From assembly GCA_024710405.1 (NCBI GenBank), contig JANJUV010000007.1, forward strand, positions 248,001 to 312,000: a stretch of DNA of 64,000 nt, given 5' to 3'. This stretch comes from Bacteroidales bacterium (lineage in GTDB: Bacteria > Bacteroidota > Bacteroidia > Bacteroidales > F082). Shown piece after piece: positions 1 through 8,980 of this stretch (position 1 is the first letter of the stretch; each line of letters opens with the position of its first letter). The notes below the pieces were generated by a model. It was given only the letters and a program-made list of their open reading frames with translations. It did not search any database and was not told the origin of the DNA. Position numbers and translations under genes: made by a program.

Positions 1-75
1 TTATCATTGGATGTCAAACAGATAATAAAAGGTGGAAAAGAGTTTATTGTAAGTAATATTAAAGTGTTGTTTTGA
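1..75 (+). CDS. C-terminal end of an upstream gene (partial)
   Basis: Reading frame 1 is open from the first base and ends with TGA at 73-75, giving 24 residues that finish GGKEFIVSNIKVLF. The next gene starts 27 bases later on the same strand, so this is plausibly the tail of the preceding polysaccharide gene. The fragment is too short to name a family. A chance open frame of this length is also possible. Confidence 0.45.
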   Translation, partial: LSLDVKQIIKGGKEFIVSNIKVLF

Positions 76-102
76 TATTGAATTAGTTGTACTTTTAACG
101 TC

Positions 103-1596
103 ATGTTTTCATCACTAAAAGACAGACAAGGTTCAGAAAAGCTGCAGCACCCGCTCGTGTTGGGCGGTCTTATTGTGCTTACCCTGATGCTTGGTATTCT
201 GATAGCAAAAGGTGGACTGATGGTAGCAATGGCGCTGATAGGTCTTTTTCCTGTTGTGGTTTATTTTAACAGGTTATTTACAAATCCGCGAATAGGGATA
301 TTTACCGTAGTAATACTTGGCTTCATAGCCATTGGCCTCACACGGTATATAAGAAACGTACCGTTTGGTCTGAGCGTTGACGGTTTTCTCGTCCTAACTT
401 ATGTAGCTGTTTTTTTCAGGTTTTTCAACAGTAAGATTGACTGGTCACAAGTAAATCGTGATTTAACATATCTTTCTGTTATTTGGTTTGGATATACTGT
501 ACTGCAGTTATTTAATCCAGAAGCCCTTTCGCGTACAGCATGGTTTTATGCCATGCGTGGTATGTCGTTGTATATGCTTCTACTCATACCCCTGTCGTTT
601 TTGGTTTTTAATAGACTCAGGTTTGTATATACATTCTTATATTTATGGGGTATCTTTTCTATCCTTGGCACGCTCAAGGGACTTCAGCAGATTTATATCA
701 GGCCTGATGCCGCTGAGCAATTCTGGCTCGACACCGTTGGAGGGGTTACGCACATTCTTTTTGGCGAGCTCCGCGCTTTCTCGTTTTTCAGCGATGCAGG
801 TCAGTTTGGTGCCGCACAGGGAGCTGCCGGTGTGGTTGGTATTTTGCTTGCACTGAATATGAAAGGACTGCACAATAAAGTCTTTTTCGGCATCATGGGT
901 TTTTTTGGCCTTTGGGGCATGATGATCTCCGGAACACGAGGTGCAATGATCGTTCCGATGATTGGTGGCATTACCTATATTCTGCACCGAAAAAACTTTA
1001 GGGTTATCATTGTTGGCAGTATGTTTCTGGCGTTAGTCTATGCCTTCTTTGCTTATACTTATATCGGCCAAAGTAATTCTCAGATCCGAAGAATGCGAAC
1101 TGCATTCAGACCTGAAGACGATGCTTCCTATCTGGTGCGCCTCGAAAACAGAAGAATATTGTCAACTTATCTTGTTTCCAGGCCTTTAGGAGGTGGGATT
1201 GGCAGTGCAGGTGATTGGGGAAAACGCTTTTCACCTCAGGGATTTCTTGCTCAGATTGCAACTGACAGCTGGTATGTGCAGATATGGGCTGAACAAGGAA
1301 TTGTTGGTCTCATATTGCATCTGTTCATCTTAAGCTATATTCTGATAAAAGGTTCATTTATCATCATGTTTTTAGTGAAGGAGCCTGAACTCAAAGGGGT
1401 CTTAAGCGCCCTGATGTGTGGATTCACCGGCATCATGGGCGCAAGCTACGGTAACGGTGTACTTGGTCAGATGCCAACAGGTATTCTGATCTACATCAGT
1501 TGGACGATCATTTTCATGGGTCTCCAATTGGAACGGGAATATGTTCATCTGAAGAATCTGGGACTTTCACCCTGGTCATTGTTTAATAAAACATAA
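103..1596 (+). CDS. O-antigen ligase/polymerase-like membrane protein (Wzy/RfaL type)
   Basis: This 497-residue protein is almost entirely hydrophobic, with about ten to twelve predicted membrane segments. A larger hydrophilic loop spans roughly residues 325-400 and holds RPLGGGIGSAGDWG near residue 360, the glycine-rich stretch usual in the O-antigen ligase/polymerase superfamily. Such inner-membrane proteins polymerise lipid-linked repeat units or ligate glycan to an acceptor on the periplasmic side. The sequence cannot separate polymerase from ligase. The ATG at 103 has no strong competitor. It heads a run of polysaccharide genes, with the next gene's ATG 23 bases downstream, which supports a glycan-assembly role. 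Confidence 0.8.
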   Translation: MFSSLKDRQGSEKLQHPLVLGGLIVLTLMLGILIAKGGLMVAMALIGLFPVVVYFNRLFTNPRIGIFTVVILGFIAIGLTRYIRNVPFGLSVDGFLVLTYVAVFFRFFNSKIDWSQVNRDLTYLSVIWFGYTVLQLFNPEALSRTAWFYAMRGMSLYMLLLIPLSFLVFNRLRFVYTFLYLWGIFSILGTLKGLQQIYIRPDAAEQFWLDTVGGVTHILFGELRAFSFFSDAGQFGAAQGAAGVVGILLALNMKGLHNKVFFGIMGFFGLWGMMISGTRGAMIVPMIGGITYILHRKNFRVIIVGSMFLALVYAFFAYTYIGQSNSQIRRMRTAFRPEDDASYLVRLENRRILSTYLVSRPLGGGIGSAGDWGKRFSPQGFLAQIATDSWYVQIWAEQGIVGLILHLFILSYILIKGSFIIMFLVKEPELKGVLSALMCGFTGIMGASYGNGVLGQMPTGILIYISWTIIFMGLQLEREYVHLKNLGLSPWSLFNKT

Positions 1597-1619
1597 TATT
1601 GAATAACCGACACCGAATA

Positions 1620-2612
1620 ATGGAAAAACAAACGTCAAATAAAAGTCAACATTATGAAGATGAAAGATATCCATTGGTAAGTGTTATCACTGTTAATTAC
1701 AATCAATCAGGAGTAACACTTGAAATGCTTCAATCTTTTCGCGCTGTTACATACCCTTCAGTAGAGTTGTTTGTTGTTGATAATGCTTCACCAAACGATA
1801 ATCCCGACATCATTAAAGAGCAATTTCCTGAGGTTAACCTGATAAAAACAACTAAAAACCTGGGCTTTGCAGGGGGCAATAATATTGCTTTACCCTATGC
1901 AAAGGGGAAGTATATTTTATTCATAAATAATGATACTGAAGTTGACCCGGGTTTTCTTGAACCGCTTGTTTCGCTTCTTGAGTCGAATCCGGAAATTGGA
2001 ATGGTAAGTCCGAAAATTCATTATTTCCATACCCCAAATACTTTTCAGTTTGCCGGTTATACTCCTTTCAGTCCTGTGACCATCAGAAATTTTGCCATTG
2101 GATTTGGAGAAAATGACACCGGACAATACAATGATGTGCGCGAATCAGCCAGTATTTTTGGATGCGCCATGCTTGTGCCCATGCGGGTTATCGAAGAAGT
2201 TGGTATGATGGCTGACATCTACTTCCTTTATTATGAAGAGCATGACTGGGCCGCACGTATAAAAAAGGCAGGTTACAAGATTTATTACGACGGCAGGTCT
2301 CTGGTGAAGCATAAGGAATCCATTTCCACAGTAAAAAACAGCCCGTTCCAGATTTATTACCTCTATCGCGGCCGTATGCTCTTTGCCCGAAGAAACACAC
2401 AGGGTTTTACTGGCTTTCTGGCATGGTTATACATACATTTTGTAACTCTTCCCAAAGAAACTCTGCTCTATTTTTTTAAATCCCGTCCGGATCTGGCAAG
2501 GGCCTGCTGGAGGGCTGCTGTGTGGAACCTTAATCATCGCAAAGGCATACATGATTCACCAATATTAATACGCTCCCATGGAATACATACAATTCCTGAC
2601 AAAACTGATTGA
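1620..2612 (+). CDS. GT2 family glycosyltransferase (soluble, copy A of a duplicated pair)
   Basis: The protein has a GT-A fold: SVITVNYNQSG near the N terminus, VDNASPNDNP, LGFAGGNN, and the NNDTEV nucleotide-sugar/metal site, followed by FLYYEEHDW and the C-terminal VKHKESIST segment. This layout resembles bacterial rhamnosyltransferase-like GT2 enzymes, which transfer a sugar from a nucleotide donor in the cytoplasm. The open frame extends to a TTG at 1599, but the ATG at 1620 is the likelier start and gives 330 residues. The 3' end overlaps the next gene by 35 bases. It is clearly paralogous to the gene at 3814-4743. Donor and acceptor cannot be read from the sequence. Confidence 0.88.
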   Translation: MEKQTSNKSQHYEDERYPLVSVITVNYNQSGVTLEMLQSFRAVTYPSVELFVVDNASPNDNPDIIKEQFPEVNLIKTTKNLGFAGGNNIALPYAKGKYILFINNDTEVDPGFLEPLVSLLESNPEIGMVSPKIHYFHTPNTFQFAGYTPFSPVTIRNFAIGFGENDTGQYNDVRESASIFGCAMLVPMRVIEEVGMMADIYFLYYEEHDWAARIKKAGYKIYYDGRSLVKHKESISTVKNSPFQIYYLYRGRMLFARRNTQGFTGFLAWLYIHFVTLPKETLLYFFKSRPDLARACWRAAVWNLNHRKGIHDSPILIRSHGIHTIPDKTD

Positions 2613-3810
2613 ACTTGTTCTTTTTGCATTCTTTTCCATTGCAGTAGTTTACATCACTGTATTTGGAATTGCGGCATATTTGCCTCGAAAAACAAGAGCT
2701 CCCAAAACAAACATTGTCAGGAAGTTCGCCGCACTTATACCAGGCTATAAGGAAGATATGGTTATTGTGCAGGTAGCTGCTGATGCGCTGAAACAAAATT
2801 ATCCCCGCGACCGGTTCGATGTTATCGTCATTGCAGACTCTTTCAAACCTGAAACACTAAGTGAACTTAGAAAACTCCCAATACGTGTCGAAGTAGTTGT
2901 TTTTGAAGTATCTAAAAAATCAAAAGCACTCAATAAATGCATGCAATCCATTGGCGATGAATATGATGTTGCCCTGATACTGGATGCCGATAACCTGATG
3001 GAGCCTGATGTAATCAGCCAGATCAATGATGCTTTTAATTGCGGATATGTTGCTGTGCAGGGCCACCGTATGGCTAAAAATACCAATACCAATTTTGCTA
3101 TCCTCGATGCCATCAGCGAAGAAATTAACAACCATATTTTTAGAAAGGGACATCGGGCACTCGGGCTATCATCTGCCTTGATCGGTTCCGGTATGGCTGT
3201 TGATTACAAACTGTACAAAACTCTAATGGCCGGTATCGATTCTGTTGGCGAGGATAAAGAGTTGGAAATGAAACTATTAAAAGGAGAATACCGAATTGAG
3301 TATCTCGAGAACGCTCATGTGTATGATGAAAAAACCCAAAAACCAGAGGTGTTTGTGAATCAACGCAGAAGATGGATTGCCGCTCAAATCAGTCACTTCA
3401 GGGATTTCTTTTTTGATGGCCTGAAACAGTTTGTCCTGAAAGGTAACCTTGATTATTTTATCAAAGTCATACAAATGATTCAACCACCACGTATCCTGCT
3501 GATCGGGTTTCTATTCATTATAGCTCTAATTACTTCAGTTTTAAATCTGCTTTTTCCAGTATTGTACAATAACTTTTTTATTCTTGAATATAATATATGG
3601 GTGGTGTTGTTCCTGATCGCATTGCTTATACTGATCATCTCAGTTCCGCGAAAATTCTACAATAAACGAACCTATAAGGCACTTTTTTCGCTGCCAAAAG
3701 GTTTTATGATGATGATGCTCAGTCTTATGCGTATCAAAGGGGCAACGAAGAAATTCATTCACACCACCCATACACATTCTGATGTTCCGCCAAAACCAAA
3801 CAGAAGCTAG
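2578..3810 (+). CDS. Membrane-associated GT2 glycosyltransferase (copy A of a duplicated pair)
   Basis: This 410-residue protein has one N-terminal membrane segment (about residues 8-33), a cytoplasmic GT2 domain with the DADN metal/donor motif at about residue 136, GEDKELE near 223 and QRRRW at about 262-266, and two C-terminal membrane segments (about 300-355). The DxD plus (Q/R)RRW arrangement is that of processive, cellulose/hyaluronan-synthase-like GT2 enzymes. The domain has fewer membrane spans than a full BcsA, so secretion through its own channel is uncertain. It overlaps the preceding soluble GT2 by 35 bases. A close paralogue lies at 4743-5987. Confidence 0.87.
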   Translation: MEYIQFLTKLIELVLFAFFSIAVVYITVFGIAAYLPRKTRAPKTNIVRKFAALIPGYKEDMVIVQVAADALKQNYPRDRFDVIVIADSFKPETLSELRKLPIRVEVVVFEVSKKSKALNKCMQSIGDEYDVALILDADNLMEPDVISQINDAFNCGYVAVQGHRMAKNTNTNFAILDAISEEINNHIFRKGHRALGLSSALIGSGMAVDYKLYKTLMAGIDSVGEDKELEMKLLKGEYRIEYLENAHVYDEKTQKPEVFVNQRRRWIAAQISHFRDFFFDGLKQFVLKGNLDYFIKVIQMIQPPRILLIGFLFIIALITSVLNLLFPVLYNNFFILEYNIWVVLFLIALLILIISVPRKFYNKRTYKALFSLPKGFMMMMLSLMRIKGATKKFIHTTHTHSDVPPKPNRS

Positions 3811-3813
3811 AGA

Positions 3814-4743
3814 ATGAATACGCCTAGATCAAGATATCCTTTGGTTTCCATTATAACGGTTAACTATAATCAGGCGAAGGTTACTTGTGCCCTCATTGAA
3901 TCGCTGAACAAAATAACTTATCCAAACTTTGAGATTCTTGTTATTGATAATGCCTCCCCTACTGATGACCCTTCCATAATAAAAGCACGTTATCCTAATA
4001 TCGTGTTCATTCAAAACCCTATAAATTATGGATTTGCTGCCGGAAACAATTTTGGTCTGATGGGTGCAAAAGGCGAATATGTTCTTTTGCTGAACAATGA
4101 TATTGAAGTTCCGCCCGATTTCATGGAACCATTGGTCAACAAACTAATGAACGACCCTTCAATTGGTGCCGTTAGTCCGCTGATCAAGTTTTATTACGAT
4201 CCCGACACCATACAATATGCCGGATATACGCCCATCAATTATATCACTATGCGCAATTTCGCTCTTGGTTACCGGCAAAAAGATGTTGGACAGTTTAAAG
4301 AAGACTATGAAACTGCCTATGCTCATGGCGCTGCGATGATGGTGCCAATGGAGGTTGTTAAGAAAGTCGGACTGATGTCTTATATTTTCTTTTTGTATTA
4401 TGAGGAGGCCGACTGGTGTGCCAGAATTAAAAAAGCAGGCTACACGATTCACTTTGTCCATAATTCCAGCGTATACCATAAGGAATCAATATCAACAGGC
4501 AAACTCAGCGCGCTGAAAATATATTACCTCAACCGCAACCGGATTGTTTTCATGCGCCGTAATGTGGAAGGAAAGCTATTCTATGCAGGAATAGCTTACC
4601 AACTGCTGGTTGCCATTCCTAAAAACGCGTTTAAATACCTTTTAAAAGGAAAAATTAAACTTTTTCATGCGTATTACCGTGCTATCGGCTGGCATATACG
4701 CCATTTGTTTGACCCGGAAATCCATGAAAATCCGATGCTTTAA
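3814..4743 (+). CDS. GT2 family glycosyltransferase (soluble, copy B)
   Basis: The 309-residue protein repeats the architecture of the gene at 1620-2612 almost motif for motif: SIITVNYNQAK, IDNASPTDDP, YGFAAGNN, LNNDIEV, FLYYEEADW and YHKESIST. It is therefore a cytoplasmic GT-A enzyme using a nucleotide sugar. It starts 3 bases after the preceding stop, and its own stop TAA shares a base with the next ATG, so it is translated from the same operon. Divergence from copy A is visible across the acceptor half, which fits a changed acceptor or linkage; that specificity change is inference. Confidence 0.88.
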   Translation: MNTPRSRYPLVSIITVNYNQAKVTCALIESLNKITYPNFEILVIDNASPTDDPSIIKARYPNIVFIQNPINYGFAAGNNFGLMGAKGEYVLLLNNDIEVPPDFMEPLVNKLMNDPSIGAVSPLIKFYYDPDTIQYAGYTPINYITMRNFALGYRQKDVGQFKEDYETAYAHGAAMMVPMEVVKKVGLMSYIFFLYYEEADWCARIKKAGYTIHFVHNSSVYHKESISTGKLSALKIYYLNRNRIVFMRRNVEGKLFYAGIAYQLLVAIPKNAFKYLLKGKIKLFHAYYRAIGWHIRHLFDPEIHENPML

Positions 4744-5987
4744 TGATGACTGGTATATATTATGACATAATGCTTGTGCTCCAGATGATTCTACTGGTGT
4801 ATATCTCTGGAACGAGTCTATACCTGTTTGTGTTTGCTCTGGCCAGCATATTTCCTTATCGTCCGAAAACTGTTCAAAATTCTGATTTGAAAAGATTTGC
4901 CGTCCTGATTCCATGCTACCGTGAAGATGAAATTATCATCAGTGTTTCCGCAGATGCATTAAAGCAGGAATATCCAACAGAAAAGTTTGATGTGATAATT
5001 ATTGCTGACAGGCTTCAAAAGAGTGTTTTAGCACAGTTATCAAAAATGCCCCTTATACTTTTTGAAATAAATCCTGAACAAAGCACAAAATCTTTTGCTT
5101 TGAATTATGCCTTACAGAAGCTTTCTGACGAAGACTATGACATTGCAGTGATTCTGGATGCTGACAATTTAATGGAGCCTCATTTTCTGACAAAGGTTAA
5201 TGATCACTTCTCTCCCGAATTTGCTGCATTTCAAGGTCACAGAATAGCCAAGAATCACAATACAAAGTTTGCTATACTGGATGCTATTAGCGAGGAGATT
5301 AACAACAGCATTTTCAGAAAAGGACACCGTGTTCTGGGATTTTCATCGGCACTTATCGGATCGGCTATGGCTTTTGCCTTTAATGACCTTAAGCAATTGA
5401 TGAGCGAAATAAATGTTGTTGGTGGTTTTGATAAGGAACTTGAATTAAAAATCTTTAATAGCCGTCGACCCATAGAATATTTGCCCGATGCCATTGTATA
5501 TGATGAAAAAGTACAGAATGCCAAAGTGTTTACCCAACAACGCAGACGCTGGCTGGCCTCTCAGTTTTACTATTTTGGGCTTCATTTTATGCCGGCTGTT
5601 AAATCATTGATTAAAAGTGGCAACATCGATTATTTCAATAAATCATTCCAGCATATACAGCTACCCCGAATACTTTTGCTTGGAATCACAACCTTGCTCA
5701 CCACCACTACATGGTTTTTCAATCCATATGCAATTTCACTCTGGTGGGCTTCAAGTTTTCTCCTGACATCAGTGGCTCTGCTTCTAGCTATTCCATCAAG
5801 ATATTTCAGCATAACAACAATAAAAGCACTTTATGCACTTCCTGTCGGATTCTTTTATATGTTAATTTCGTTTCTGCAGATTAAAGGTGCAAACAAAAGG
5901 TTTCTACACACGAAGCATACATATCGCTCAGACTGGAACGAGAATCAAAAACCGGATAAAACGAAAAAAGATGAAAATAGGAATTGA
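4743..5987 (+). CDS. Membrane-associated GT2 glycosyltransferase (copy B)
   Basis: This 414-residue protein parallels the gene at 2578-3810: N-terminal membrane segment, RFAVLIPCYREDE donor-binding entry, DADN at about residue 140, a long shared block around AILDAISEEINN, DKELE, QRRRW near residue 266, then two C-terminal membrane segments. The start ATG at 4743 overlaps the previous stop by one base; a second ATG follows immediately at 4746. The 3' end overlaps the likely start of the next gene by 17 bases. Role as in copy A: sugar transfer at the inner face of the cytoplasmic membrane during polysaccharide assembly. Confidence 0.87.
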   Translation: MMTGIYYDIMLVLQMILLVYISGTSLYLFVFALASIFPYRPKTVQNSDLKRFAVLIPCYREDEIIISVSADALKQEYPTEKFDVIIIADRLQKSVLAQLSKMPLILFEINPEQSTKSFALNYALQKLSDEDYDIAVILDADNLMEPHFLTKVNDHFSPEFAAFQGHRIAKNHNTKFAILDAISEEINNSIFRKGHRVLGFSSALIGSAMAFAFNDLKQLMSEINVVGGFDKELELKIFNSRRPIEYLPDAIVYDEKVQNAKVFTQQRRRWLASQFYYFGLHFMPAVKSLIKSGNIDYFNKSFQHIQLPRILLLGITTLLTTTTWFFNPYAISLWWASSFLLTSVALLLAIPSRYFSITTIKALYALPVGFFYMLISFLQIKGANKRFLHTKHTYRSDWNENQKPDKTKKDENRN

Positions 5988-7137
5988 AGGACAGCGCCTG
6001 TTCAGACTGAAAAAGCACGGCATGGATATGGTCGCGCTCGAACTTATTCGCAACCTGCAGATTATTGATCAGGAGAATGAATATTTTATTTTTGTCAAAC
6101 CCGATAGTGATTCTGGTTGTCTTCAACCAACAGACAATTTTCACATTATCGAACTTAATGGCGGGCCTTATCCATGGTGGGAACAAGTTGCCCTGCCAAG
6201 AGCAGCTCTCAAATACGGTTGCGAACTGCTTCATTGCACCAGCAATACTGCTCCAGTTAAAACCTCTGTTCCGCTAATTGTTACTTTGCACGACATTATT
6301 TATCTGGAAAGCATCAGCCTTCTTAAAAAAGGAGGAACATGGTACCAAAAAATCGGAAACATGTACCGTAGATTTGTTGTTCCGAGAGTGGTGGCAAACT
6401 CAACTCGTATTATTACTGTCTCACATTTTGAGAAAAATAGAATACGTGAGTTTTTCGGTTTTCCCCCTGCCGATCCCAGACTAGTTGCAATTTATAACGG
6501 TGTTGGTGAACACTTTAAACCAGTATCGGATGAACAGGAACGTGAACGGATACGCAATAAATATAAACTGCCAGAAGATTATTTCTTCTTTCTGGGCAAT
6601 ACAGATCCCAAGAAAAACACAAAAGGTGTTCTTAAGGCATTCTCCGATTATTTGAAATCTGGAAACAGCCCGGTGAAACTTGTTATGCTGGATTATGAGC
6701 GCTCAGCACTTGATTTGCTGCTCACCGAAATTGGAGATAGAGAACTGATAAATCATATTCACCTTACCGGTTATGTTGTCAATACCGATCTGCCAGCTAT
6801 TTATTCTATGAGCAGACTGTTTCTATATCCATCTCTGCGTGAAAGTTTTGGCATTCCAATGCTTGAGGCCATGCGTTGTGGAGTTCCCGTAATAACTTCG
6901 GACACCTCCAGTATGCCTGAAGTTTCAGGCAATGCCGCACTGATCGTTAACCCATATAACAGCGAAGAAATAACCTCAGGAATGATACGGCTGATGAAAG
7001 AACCTGATTTGCGTAATGACTTGATTCAAAAAGGATTTGGCCAATCTGAGAAGTTTTCCTGGAATAGTATGGCAAAAGAAGTTTTGCAGTTGTATCAGGA
7101 ACTTGCATCAATCAAGGATGTTGCACCAAAAAAATAA
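5971..7137 (+). CDS. GT4-type glycosyltransferase (family 1 fold)
   Basis: From the ATG at 5971 the protein has 388 residues; the open frame continues upstream to 5887, but only inside the preceding gene, and MKIGIEGQRLF is a typical GT-B start. The C-terminal half holds GNTDPKKNTKG (donor-domain phosphate loop) and the E-x7-E motif in RESFGIPMLEA, followed by CGVPVITSDTSSMPE. These are hallmarks of retaining GT4 enzymes such as mannosyltransferases. It overlaps the upstream GT2 gene by 17 bases, so translational coupling is likely. Sugar specificity is not readable. Confidence 0.9.
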   Translation: MKIGIEGQRLFRLKKHGMDMVALELIRNLQIIDQENEYFIFVKPDSDSGCLQPTDNFHIIELNGGPYPWWEQVALPRAALKYGCELLHCTSNTAPVKTSVPLIVTLHDIIYLESISLLKKGGTWYQKIGNMYRRFVVPRVVANSTRIITVSHFEKNRIREFFGFPPADPRLVAIYNGVGEHFKPVSDEQERERIRNKYKLPEDYFFFLGNTDPKKNTKGVLKAFSDYLKSGNSPVKLVMLDYERSALDLLLTEIGDRELINHIHLTGYVVNTDLPAIYSMSRLFLYPSLRESFGIPMLEAMRCGVPVITSDTSSMPEVSGNAALIVNPYNSEEITSGMIRLMKEPDLRNDLIQKGFGQSEKFSWNSMAKEVLQLYQELASIKDVAPKK

Positions 7138-7142
7138 CAGCC

Positions 7143-8342
7143 ATGATTAAAAACCGCGACTTTATCATCATCGGACTTCAGGCACTCGACAGCCCGATAG
7201 GAAGCAATTGCATCAATATTGCATACGAAATTGCCCGACATAACAGAGTTTTGTACGTCAACTACCCCCTCGACCGATTGACAAAGATCAGGGAAAAGCA
7301 CGACCCGCTGATTCAAAAAAGATTCAAGGTTCTGAGTGGAAGCGAGCCTGACCTGGTGCAGGTGAATGATAATATGTGGAATCTTTTTCCCAAAACAACA
7401 CTTGAATCGATCAGCCAGATTCCCTTTAACGGAGTTTTTGATTTTCTGAACAGAATCAATAACAAACGTTTTGCCCGACAAATTAAATCTGCCATCAATC
7501 GACTGGAATTCAGCAACTACTTTCTATTCAACGACAGCGATATGTTCAGGGGCTTTTATCTGAAAGAACTTCTGAACCCTGAGCTTTATATTTATTATAC
7601 CCGCGACAACCTCATCGCTGTTGATTTTTGGAAAAAGCAAGGGATCAGGATCGAAGCTGCCCTAATGGCGAAATCTGACCTCGTGGTTGCAAATTCAACC
7701 TATCTAGCTGATCATGCCCGACAGTTTAATCCACACTCTTATTATGTTGGTCAGGGATGCGATGTAAGTCTTTTTGACAAAAAGCTGGTTGCCAAAATTC
7801 CTGAAGAATTCAGCAACATACCAAAACCTATCATTGGCTACATTGGTGCGTTGTTTTCTTTAAGACTCGACATAGAAGTTCTGGAGCATATTGCGCTGAA
7901 GCGCCAGGATTGGTCTTTGGTATTGGTTGGGCCTGAGGACGAAGCATTTAAAAATTCAAACTTGCACAAGATCAGTAATGTGCATTTTTTGGGAAGTAAA
8001 AAAATGGAAGAGTTGCCATCATACCTTTATCCATTCGATGTGGCTTTGAATCCACAAAAGCTCAATGAAGTAACCATAGGAAATTATCCACGTAAAATCG
8101 ATGAGTATCTGGCCATGGGAAAACCAACCGTTGCTACACGTACTAAAGCAATGGAAGTTTTTGAAGATTATACCTACCTTGCACAAAATAAGGAAGAATA
8201 TCTCGAACTAATAGAAAAAGCACTGAATGAAAATACTGTCGAAAAAGAAACAGCGAGAGAAGCTTTTGCCAAAAGCCATACATGGGAGAATAATGTTGGC
8301 GAGATCTACAAATATATGTTGCATATGATGAGAACACTCTAA
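7143..8342 (+). CDS. Glycosyltransferase, GT-B fold (TuaH-like)
   Basis: The 399-residue protein begins with an N-terminal Rossmann-like segment (DFIIIGLQALDSPIGSN), followed by VVANSTYLADHARQFN, QGCDVSLFD and the donor-domain segments PKPIIGYIGALF, VLVGPEDEAF and a C-terminal block KIDEYLAMGKPTVATRTKAM. This layout is seen in GT4-related proteins annotated as TuaH-like, which transfer sugars in teichuronic-acid or exopolysaccharide synthesis. It sits 5 bases behind the previous glycosyltransferase. The usual E-x7-E motif is only partly present (NEVTIGNYPRKIDEYLAMG), so substrate inference is weak. Confidence 0.82.
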   Translation: MIKNRDFIIIGLQALDSPIGSNCINIAYEIARHNRVLYVNYPLDRLTKIREKHDPLIQKRFKVLSGSEPDLVQVNDNMWNLFPKTTLESISQIPFNGVFDFLNRINNKRFARQIKSAINRLEFSNYFLFNDSDMFRGFYLKELLNPELYIYYTRDNLIAVDFWKKQGIRIEAALMAKSDLVVANSTYLADHARQFNPHSYYVGQGCDVSLFDKKLVAKIPEEFSNIPKPIIGYIGALFSLRLDIEVLEHIALKRQDWSLVLVGPEDEAFKNSNLHKISNVHFLGSKKMEELPSYLYPFDVALNPQKLNEVTIGNYPRKIDEYLAMGKPTVATRTKAMEVFEDYTYLAQNKEEYLELIEKALNENTVEKETAREAFAKSHTWENNVGEIYKYMLHMMRTL

Positions 8343-8354
8343 AAACCATTTGAT

Positions 8355-8972
8355 ATGTCATTTAAGGATAAGATCAAAGCGAGTCCGCGTCTGAAGAAAC
8401 TTGCCATCTGGGCATTGATGCCTCCAAATCAGGCAAGACCTCGTTTGTGGGTAAAATGGTTCCTGAATCCATTGAAACATAAAAAAGGAAAAGGAAGTTC
8501 CATCAGGCGTCGTACCAGAATGGATGTGCTTCCTTTCAACAGATTCGAAATCGGCATGAACTCTACCATTGAAGATTTTGCAACTATTAATAATGGTGTT
8601 GGCGACATAATTATCGGCAACAATACACGCATTGGGCTGGGCTGTGTACTGATCGGTCCTGTTAGAGTTGGCAATGATATTATGTTTGCTCAAAATATTG
8701 TAGCATCCGGACTTAACCATGGCTATCAGGATATTAATCTCCCTCCCAGATTACAACCCGTTGAAACAAAAGAAATAATAATAGATGATGATGTGTGGAT
8801 TGGTGCTAACTCAGTGATCACAGCTGGTGTACATATCGGAAAACACTGCATCGTTGCCGCCGGTAGCGTTGTCACCAAATCGTTCCCTCCATATACCGTG
8901 ATCGGAGGCAATCCGGCAAAAGTCCTTAAACAGTATAATCAATCTACCCAAACATGGGTTAAACCAGAATAA
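8355..8972 (+). CDS. Left-handed beta-helix (hexapeptide) O-acyltransferase
   Basis: The 205-residue protein shows repeated isoleucine/valine hexapeptides (IIIGNNTRIGLGCVLIGPVR, then DDVWIGANSVITAGVHIG and CIVAAGSVVTKS) and ends in the GGNPAKVLK tail common to WcaF/maltose-acetyltransferase-like enzymes. The segment SGLNHGYQD supplies the histidine expected to act as catalytic base. These trimeric cytoplasmic enzymes transfer acetyl groups from acetyl-CoA to sugars. Lying in the middle of a glycosyltransferase operon, it most likely acetylates a sugar of the polysaccharide; the acceptor is unknown. Confidence 0.88.
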   Translation: MSFKDKIKASPRLKKLAIWALMPPNQARPRLWVKWFLNPLKHKKGKGSSIRRRTRMDVLPFNRFEIGMNSTIEDFATINNGVGDIIIGNNTRIGLGCVLIGPVRVGNDIMFAQNIVASGLNHGYQDINLPPRLQPVETKEIIIDDDVWIGANSVITAGVHIGKHCIVAAGSVVTKSFPPYTVIGGNPAKVLKQYNQSTQTWVKPE

Positions 8973-8980
8973 GAGCTATT

